Below, in pieces: positions 13,495 through 18,444 of a stretch of DNA of 18,444 nucleotides. Every line of letters begins with the position of its first letter. Position 1 is the stretch's first letter. A program made the translations under genes and the position numbers. Source of the stretch: Limnohabitans sp. (GTDB taxonomy: Bacteria > Pseudomonadota > Gammaproteobacteria > Burkholderiales > Burkholderiaceae_C); NCBI GenBank assembly GCA_009693225.1, contig SHXP01000016.1:1-18444 (forward strand), in the 5' to 3' direction. The notes below the pieces were generated by a model that was not told the origin of the DNA, ran no database searches, and saw only the letters and a program-made list of their open reading frames with translations.

Positions 13495-16437
13495 ATGACC
13501 AGCCCCAGCGCACAACCCAGCTTACACAGCCTGTCCAAATCTTTTGAACCAGCCGCTCTTGAAGCCCATTGGGGCCCGGAGTGGGAAAAACGCGGCTATG
13601 GTGTGGCCGGTTTTTGCGGCACAGGCGCACCCGCTGCCGATCAGCCTTCGTTTGCCATTCAACTGCCGCCGCCGAATGTGACCGGCACGCTGCACATGGG
13701 GCACGCGTTCAACCAGACCATCATGGACAGCCTGACGCGCTACCACCGTATGCGCGGCTTCAACACCTTGTGGGTGCCCGGCACCGACCACGCAGGCATT
13801 GCCACGCAAATCGTGGTCGAGCGTCACTTGCAGGCTCAGGGTATCAGCCGGCACGACATGGGGCCAACCCCGGCAGAGGCCCGGAAAAATTTCATCGCCA
13901 AAGTCTGGGAATGGAAGGAGCAATCGGGCAACACCATCACGCAGCAAATGCGCCGCATGGGCGACAGCGTTGACTGGAGCCGCGAATACTTCACCATGGA
14001 CGACAAACTGTCACCGGTGGTGACCGATACCTTTGTGCATTTGTACGAGCAAGGTTTGATTTACCGCGGCAAGCGCCTGGTCAGCTGGGATCCGGTGTTG
14101 CAAAGCGCCGTCTCTGACCTGGAAGTCGAGAACGAAGAAGAAGACGGACACCTGTGGCATATCTGCTATCCGTTTGTGAACGGACCGCTGTTGCTTGACG
14201 GTCACATGGCCGAAGGATTGGTGGTGGCCACCACGCGTCCTGAAACCATGCTCGGTGACGTGGCTGTCATGGTCAACCCTGAAGACGAGCGCTACAAACA
14301 CTTGATCGGTCAGCATGTGCAATTACCCCTGTGTGACCGCACTGTCCCGGTGATAGCCGATGACTATGTGGACAAGGCTTTCGGCACCGGTGTGGTCAAA
14401 GTCACGCCTGCGCATGACGCCAACGACTACGCGGTCGGCCAATGCCATCATTTGCCGACGATAGGCATCTTGAACCTGGATGTGACGGTGAATGAACTGG
14501 CACCGCCAACATACCGGGGCATGGATCGCTTTGTGGCGCGCAAAGCCATCGTCGCCGACCTGGATGCATTGGGTCTGCTGGTCGAGATCAAAAAACACAG
14601 ACTGATGGTGCCGCGCTGTGCGCGTACCGGCCAGATTGTCGAACCCATGCTGACCGACCAATGGTTTGTGGCCATGAGCAAGGTCAGCGATAAAGACCCG
14701 ACCGGCAAAAGCATTGCACAAAAAGCCATTGATGCAGTGCAATCCGGCGAGGTCAAATTTGTACCTGAAAACTGGATTAACACCTACAACCAGTGGATGA
14801 ACAACATCACTGACTGGTGCATTTCACGCCAACTCTGGTGGGGCCATCAAATTCCTGCCTGGTACGACGAAGACGGCAAGGTCTATGTGGCGCGCAATGA
14901 AGCCGAAGCGCAAGCCCAGGCGCCCGGTAAACAACTCAGGCGTGACCAGGACGTGCTGGATACCTGGTACTCGTCAGCGCTGGTGCCCTTCAGCACCGTG
15001 GGTTGGCCGGCACAAACCAAGGACTACGACCTGTACCTGCCCAGCAGTGTGCTGGTCACCGGCTACGACATCATCTTCTTCTGGGTCGCGCGCATGATCA
15101 TGATGACCACGCATTTCACCGGTCGCGTCCCTTTCAAGCATGTCTACATCCACGGTCTGGTGCGCGACGCACAAGGCAAGAAGATGAGCAAATCTGAGGG
15201 CAATGTGCTGGATCCGGTTGACCTGATAGACGGTATCGACCTGGACACGCTACTGGACAAACGCTGCCAGGTTTTGCGCAAACCCGAGACTGCGCCGCAA
15301 GTTCGCAAGAACACCCAGAAAGAATTCCCGGACGGCATTCCTGCTTACGGCGCAGATGCGCTTCGCTTTACCTTTGCTGCGCTCGCTTCTTTAGGAAGAA
15401 GCATCAACTTTGACAGCAAGCGCTGCGAAGGCTATCGCAATTTCTGCAACAAACTGTGGAACGCCACACGCTTTGTCCTGATGAATTGCGAAGGCCAGGA
15501 CTGCGGTCTGAAAGAACATACCAAGGCCGAATGCTCGCCGCCCCGCACCGGTGACAACGGCGAGCAGATACCCGCCGGTCCTTTTTACCAGTACATGACA
15601 TTCAGCCAGGCTGACCGCTGGATCAGTTCCTTGCTGCAGCAAACCGAAGACCTGGTTGCCAAAGGCTTTGCCGACTACCGCCTGGACAATGTGGCAACCG
15701 CTATTTACGAATTCGTCTGGAACGAATACTGTGACTGGTACCTGGAAATCGCCAAGGTTCAAATTCAAAACGGTAATGAATCCCAGCAACGCGCCACACG
15801 CCGTACCCTGATACGCACACTTGAAGCCATTCTTCGCATGGCACACCCGGTGATTCCCTTCATCACCGAAGAGCTGTGGCAAAAAGTCGCTCCCGTCGCA
15901 GGTATTACCGGTGAATCAGTCAGTATTGCGCCTTACCCGGTCGCACAATTGAACAAAGTGGATGAGCAAGCCATTGCCAATGTCAATCAACTCAAGGCGC
16001 TCGTCGACGCCTGCCGCAATTTACGCGGTGAAATGAATGTGTCTCCCGCCACCAAAATGCCGTTGTTCGCCTTGGGCAATTCTGATTTCATTCATTCCAA
16101 TGCGCACATATTGAAATCCCTGACAAAGCTCAGCGAAGTGAAAGTGTTTGAAGATGAAGCCGTGTGGCAAAGCGCTGCGCAATCCGCACCTGTGGCTGTG
16201 GCGGGCAATATACGCATGTGCCTGTTCATTGAAGTCGATATCGCGGCAGAAAAAATCCGCCTGGCCAAAGAAGTGGCCCGGCTGGAACTGGAAATCGGCA
16301 AGGCCAACAGCAAATTGGAGAATCAGGCCTTTGTCGCCAAAGCACCGCCTGCTGTGATCACTCAAGAGCGTCAGCGTCTGTCAGACTTTAAAGCCTTGTT
16401 GTCCAAAGTGAAAGAACAGTTGCAGCGATTGAACTGA
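13495..16437 (+). CDS. valS: Valyl-tRNA synthetase
   Basis: Class I aminoacyl-tRNA synthetase that charges tRNA-Val in the cytosol. At 980 aa it is near E. coli ValS (951). The HIGH motif is HMGH at 67-70 in [14 protein letters not shown]. The CP1 editing domain with [13 protein letters not shown] follows at about 250. The Val-type [17 protein letters not shown] comes next, then KMSKS at 563-567 in [14 protein letters not shown]. Then come the anticodon-binding helical domain and a C-terminal coiled coil (about 905-978, [20 protein letters not shown] heptads). The segment after KMSKS ([20 protein letters not shown]) is an insertion seen in proteobacterial ValS. The ATG at 13495 has only a weak ribosome site. 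The gene stands alone and ends 66 bp from the convergent methyltransferase. Confidence 0.98.
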   Translation: MTSPSAQPSLHSLSKSFEPAALEAHWGPEWEKRGYGVAGFCGTGAPAADQPSFAIQLPPPNVTGTLHMGHAFNQTIMDSLTRYHRMRGFNTLWVPGTDHAGIATQIVVERHLQAQGISRHDMGPTPAEARKNFIAKVWEWKEQSGNTITQQMRRMGDSVDWSREYFTMDDKLSPVVTDTFVHLYEQGLIYRGKRLVSWDPVLQSAVSDLEVENEEEDGHLWHICYPFVNGPLLLDGHMAEGLVVATTRPETMLGDVAVMVNPEDERYKHLIGQHVQLPLCDRTVPVIADDYVDKAFGTGVVKVTPAHDANDYAVGQCHHLPTIGILNLDVTVNELAPPTYRGMDRFVARKAIVADLDALGLLVEIKKHRLMVPRCARTGQIVEPMLTDQWFVAMSKVSDKDPTGKSIAQKAIDAVQSGEVKFVPENWINTYNQWMNNITDWCISRQLWWGHQIPAWYDEDGKVYVARNEAEAQAQAPGKQLRRDQDVLDTWYSSALVPFSTVGWPAQTKDYDLYLPSSVLVTGYDIIFFWVARMIMMTTHFTGRVPFKHVYIHGLVRDAQGKKMSKSEGNVLDPVDLIDGIDLDTLLDKRCQVLRKPETAPQVRKNTQKEFPDGIPAYGADALRFTFAALASLGRSINFDSKRCEGYRNFCNKLWNATRFVLMNCEGQDCGLKEHTKAECSPPRTGDNGEQIPAGPFYQYMTFSQADRWISSLLQQTEDLVAKGFADYRLDNVATAIYEFVWNEYCDWYLEIAKVQIQNGNESQQRATRRTLIRTLEAILRMAHPVIPFITEELWQKVAPVAGITGESVSIAPYPVAQLNKVDEQAIANVNQLKALVDACRNLRGEMNVSPATKMPLFALGNSDFIHSNAHILKSLTKLSEVKVFEDEAVWQSAAQSAPVAVAGNIRMCLFIEVDIAAEKIRLAKEVARLELEIGKANSKLENQAFVAKAPPAVITQERQRLSDFKALLSKVKEQLQRLN

Positions 16438-16503
16438 CAATCGCCGTCTTTTGAGCGCCACAAACCCCGGCACCAGTTGTAGTTCACTTCAGGACTGAAA
16501 GGC

Positions 16504-17562
16504 TCAGGCGCACAAGGCGTAAAAAGCCAAAGCCGGACTGCGTATATCCAGACGCTCGAAATGCTGGAATCCTGCCTCAGCCGCCAATGAACGCGCACGC
16601 TTTTCGCCCCAGCAGGCACCCAGTCCTAAGCCTCCGGATGCCAGCGATTGCGGCACACAATGCAAGCAGCTGATGCCATACAACATGCGGGCGAACGGAT
16701 TGCCGAGGTTGTCCTTCAAGTCATCAGCAACTTTGGGCTCCACCATCAAATAGGTGCCGCCCTGGTTCAAAGCGCGCAGCATATGACCAAGCGCTGCGAC
16801 CGGATCGGGCAAATCGTGGATCACGTCAAACGTGCTGATGAAGTCCCAACCCGTATCAGTGGGTAATTCTTCAACGCTGAGTTGTTGATACTGCAATCGT
16901 TGCGGATCATCAATCTCAGCAGAGCGTGCTTTGGCAAGAGCAATCGAATGTGCATCTACATCGATGCCAGTGATGTGTGCCGCAGGAAAACCGCGCGCCA
17001 GCGCCAGCGGCACCACGCCCATGCCGCAACCGACATCCAGCGCACGGCCGCCGTCCGTGAGGCGTTGCACCACCTCGGGCATGAACGGCAACCAGGTCTT
17101 GACCAGCCGGGATTCATACACAGTGCGATTCATGTCGGCCAGGGTACGCGGCAATTCACTGCCGTAGTCTTTGAAGCTGACACCACCGCCGTGTTTGAAA
17201 GCATCAACCAATTGAGGGATGGCCGCTGCCATGGTCGGCAGGCTTTGGAACAAGCTCGCCAGGTAGTACTCTGATTCACTGTCCGCCAGAAACAAGGCAT
17301 GCTCATCGGGCAGCGTGAAGCTGTGCTGATCTGCATCGTATTCCACGTAGCCTGCACCTGCCATCACGGCCAACCACTCCTGCACATAGCGCTCGCCTAT
17401 GCCCGAGCGTTGAGCCAATGCTGACGGCGTCAAGGCGCCGGCATTTGCCATGGCTTTGAACAAGCCGGCGCGGTCGCCGACGAACAGCAGGGCGCCCGCC
17501 AGAGCGGTGCTGACATCACCCACAAGTTTCAACATGAAAGCGTTTGATTTTTGCTTGTCCAC
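16504..17562 (-). CDS. SAM-dependent methyltransferase with N-terminal winged helix
   Basis: 352 aa from GTG 17562 (GGGGTAGG upstream). Residues 15-85 form a winged-helix domain (ALTPSALAQRSGIGERYVQEW) like that of O-methyltransferases and the Rv2258c-type group. Residues 150-300 are a class I SAM fold with motif I LDVGCGMGVVPLA (175-187), acidic D201 at the end of strand 2 (GIDVD) and FDVIHDLPDP as motif II. The substrate is unknown. The protein has several Cys near the end (SCLHC, GACWG) but no second recognised domain. It follows the broken HupE-like gene by about 78 bp on the same strand and is convergent with valS; no terminator is obvious in the 66-bp gap. Confidence 0.82.
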   Translation of the reverse strand: MDKQKSNAFMLKLVGDVSTALAGALLFVGDRAGLFKAMANAGALTPSALAQRSGIGERYVQEWLAVMAGAGYVEYDADQHSFTLPDEHALFLADSESEYYLASLFQSLPTMAAAIPQLVDAFKHGGGVSFKDYGSELPRTLADMNRTVYESRLVKTWLPFMPEVVQRLTDGGRALDVGCGMGVVPLALARGFPAAHITGIDVDAHSIALAKARSAEIDDPQRLQYQQLSVEELPTDTGWDFISTFDVIHDLPDPVAALGHMLRALNQGGTYLMVEPKVADDLKDNLGNPFARMLYGISCLHCVPQSLASGGLGLGACWGEKRARSLAAEAGFQHFERLDIRSPALAFYALCA

Positions 17563-17640
17563 GGCCTACCCCTTATCGAATATTAGAGAGAACTGCAAGA
17601 TCAGGCCTGCAGAATGAAAAATGATTGTGCTACAGCCCGG

Positions 17641-18248
17641 TCAAGTCATCAGGCGTTCAACAAGCCAGACACTGGCCATCACAAACGTGGCAATGGACCC
17701 GTACTTCGTCAAACGCTGCTTGGCTGCGGCTTGCCTGAACAGCAACAGCACGGGCAGGGCAACCACAGCGACAGCGGACAACTGCCCGAGTTCCACGCCG
17801 AGGTTGAAAGCAAACAGGGCTTTAAGAAAATAAAACGAAGACAAGCCCAGATCTTTCAATCCATTGGCAAAACCCATGCCGTGAATCAAGCCGAAACAGA
17901 AAAGCGAGCTTCCAATGGCTGAAGCGGAACCGGCCCTGCAAGTTCAATAAGGCTGATACCATGATGGACAAAGTCGATCATCGACTCGATCAATTTTTCA
18001 GGCAGACTGACCCAACCGAAAACAGAAAATGCCAGCGTGATTGAGTGCGCAATGGTGAATGCAGTGATTACCTTCAAGGCGAAACGCAGCGCCGCAGAAT
18101 CTGTGAAAGCTTTGCTGCTGCCAGTTGTCTGCGCGGGTTGGACCGTCAGCATGAGCCCGGGTAGCAACAAGGTAAGCAGGAACAACAAGTGGTCCGTCCC
18201 GTTCCAGATATGCCTGGCACCCTCATGGGTAAACAAGCCAATGGTCAA
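17641..18248 (-). pseudogene. HupE/UreJ_2-type membrane protein, two frameshifts and 5' truncation
   Basis: Three frames together rebuild one protein. The first, from 18248, gives GARHIWNGTDHLLFLLTLLL and AFTIAHSITLAFSVFG. The second, from about 17975, gives LSIMVSALLNL then HWKLAFLF. The third, from about 17892, gives FGLIHGMGFA and AFNLGVELGQLSAVAVV and ends at 17641. These are the conserved membrane blocks of the HupE/UreJ_2 family in the right order. Removing one base near 17973-17977 (giving ESMITLSIM) and one near 17891-17894 (giving FLFGLIHG) restores the frame. The family is linked to metal handling for hydrogenase and urease, but many members have no such neighbours. Upstream of 18248 the frame stays open to 18344 without a start codon or the usual N-terminal domain, next to mobile-like DNA. 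Sequence error is possible for the two insertions. Confidence 0.72.
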
Positions 18249-18289
18249 CCAGCGCTTGGCACATCCCCCAGCGCAAATTGCTGTATCGG

Positions 18290-18444
18290 CTAGTGGGGCG
18301 ATGTCCCGTTCGTAGTTGAAGGTTGAGGTTGGTGGTTGAAACCCTCAGGGCCTGGAGAATGTGGGTTCTGAGATCAACAATCGTAAAGCCAAGAAAGCCC
18401 AACCACCATGCCTAAGTCTAAGCCTAAACTCCAAGTTACCAGCA
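18290..18444 (+). mobile_element. Probable left end of a second mobile element
   Basis: The HupE-like coding similarity stops at about 18260, and sequence of a different character follows. It contains imperfect GTTGA-rich repeats (18315-18340) and then an ORF starting at 18408. The arrangement of a truncated gene, a short leader and a new ORF is what an insertion would give. No terminal repeat can be defined because the element runs off the window. Confidence 0.35.
18408..18444 (+). CDS. Start of an unidentified ORF, possibly a transposase (partial)
   Basis: ATG at 18408 opens MPKSKPKLQVTS and leaves the window still open. Twelve residues are too few to name a family; the basic N-terminus and the position after a truncated gene make a transposase plausible. 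There is no strong ribosome site (AAGAAAG at 18391-18397 is the best candidate). Confidence 0.35.
   Translation, partial: MPKSKPKLQVTS

Noticed and set aside
18315..18340. CRISPR-like or tandem repeat from GTTGA units
   Set aside because: Units are short, imperfect and unspaced; no repeat-spacer pattern.

Overview
The window looks like chromosomal DNA of a betaproteobacterium of the order Burkholderiales. The DNA polymerase IV has the long Burkholderiales-type insertion after its first domain, and the rubrerythrin / Fe-S oxidoreductase / DUF3501 group and the long-form QueF fit that placement. This is a judgement from remembered protein families, not a database search. No rRNA, tRNA or CRISPR array was seen.

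Layout: (1) 1-182, a short gene-free stretch with a weak terminator-like hairpin. (2) 183-1506, an IS4-family insertion sequence with perfect 15-bp ends; its transposase has lost its normal C-terminus to a 1-nt frameshift. (3) 1552-2934, one continuous reading frame broken by two in-frame stops. It encodes a lipoprotein-type M48 zinc metalloprotease followed by what looks like an outer-membrane beta-barrel segment. (4) 3004-5116 (+), dinB and a dienoyl-CoA isomerase-like crotonase overlapping by 23 nt. (5) 10180-5120 (-), rubrerythrin with its own terminator-like hairpin, then an Fe-S oxidoreductase, DUF3501, yaaA, an alpha/beta hydrolase and queF in close order. (6) 10481-13372 (+), a VOC-fold protein, an FAD aromatic-type monooxygenase and a FrnE-like DsbA-family oxidoreductase. 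(7) 13495-16437 (+), valS behind a strong leader hairpin. (8) 17562-16504 (-), a winged-helix SAM methyltransferase. (9) about 18248-17641 (-), a HupE/UreJ_2 membrane protein broken by two single-base insertions, with no 5' end. (10) about 18290-18444, a sequence that looks like the start of a second mobile element, with a partial ORF at 18408.

Functional reading: the central minus-strand group reads as a peroxide and iron defence module. Rubrerythrin reduces peroxide, YaaA limits peroxide/iron damage, and the Fe-S oxidoreductase with DUF3501 is a plausible but unproven electron-transfer partner. A clear 18-bp inverted repeat sits over the presumed rubrerythrin promoter. The plus-strand VOC/monooxygenase/DsbA genes look like a small oxidative catabolic cluster of unknown substrate. 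Both edges of the window carry mobile DNA next to broken genes, while the middle is intact core genome. The most unusual items are the M48-plus-barrel reading frame, the dinB beta-clamp motif encoded inside the overlap with the next gene, and the rubrerythrin operator-like palindrome.
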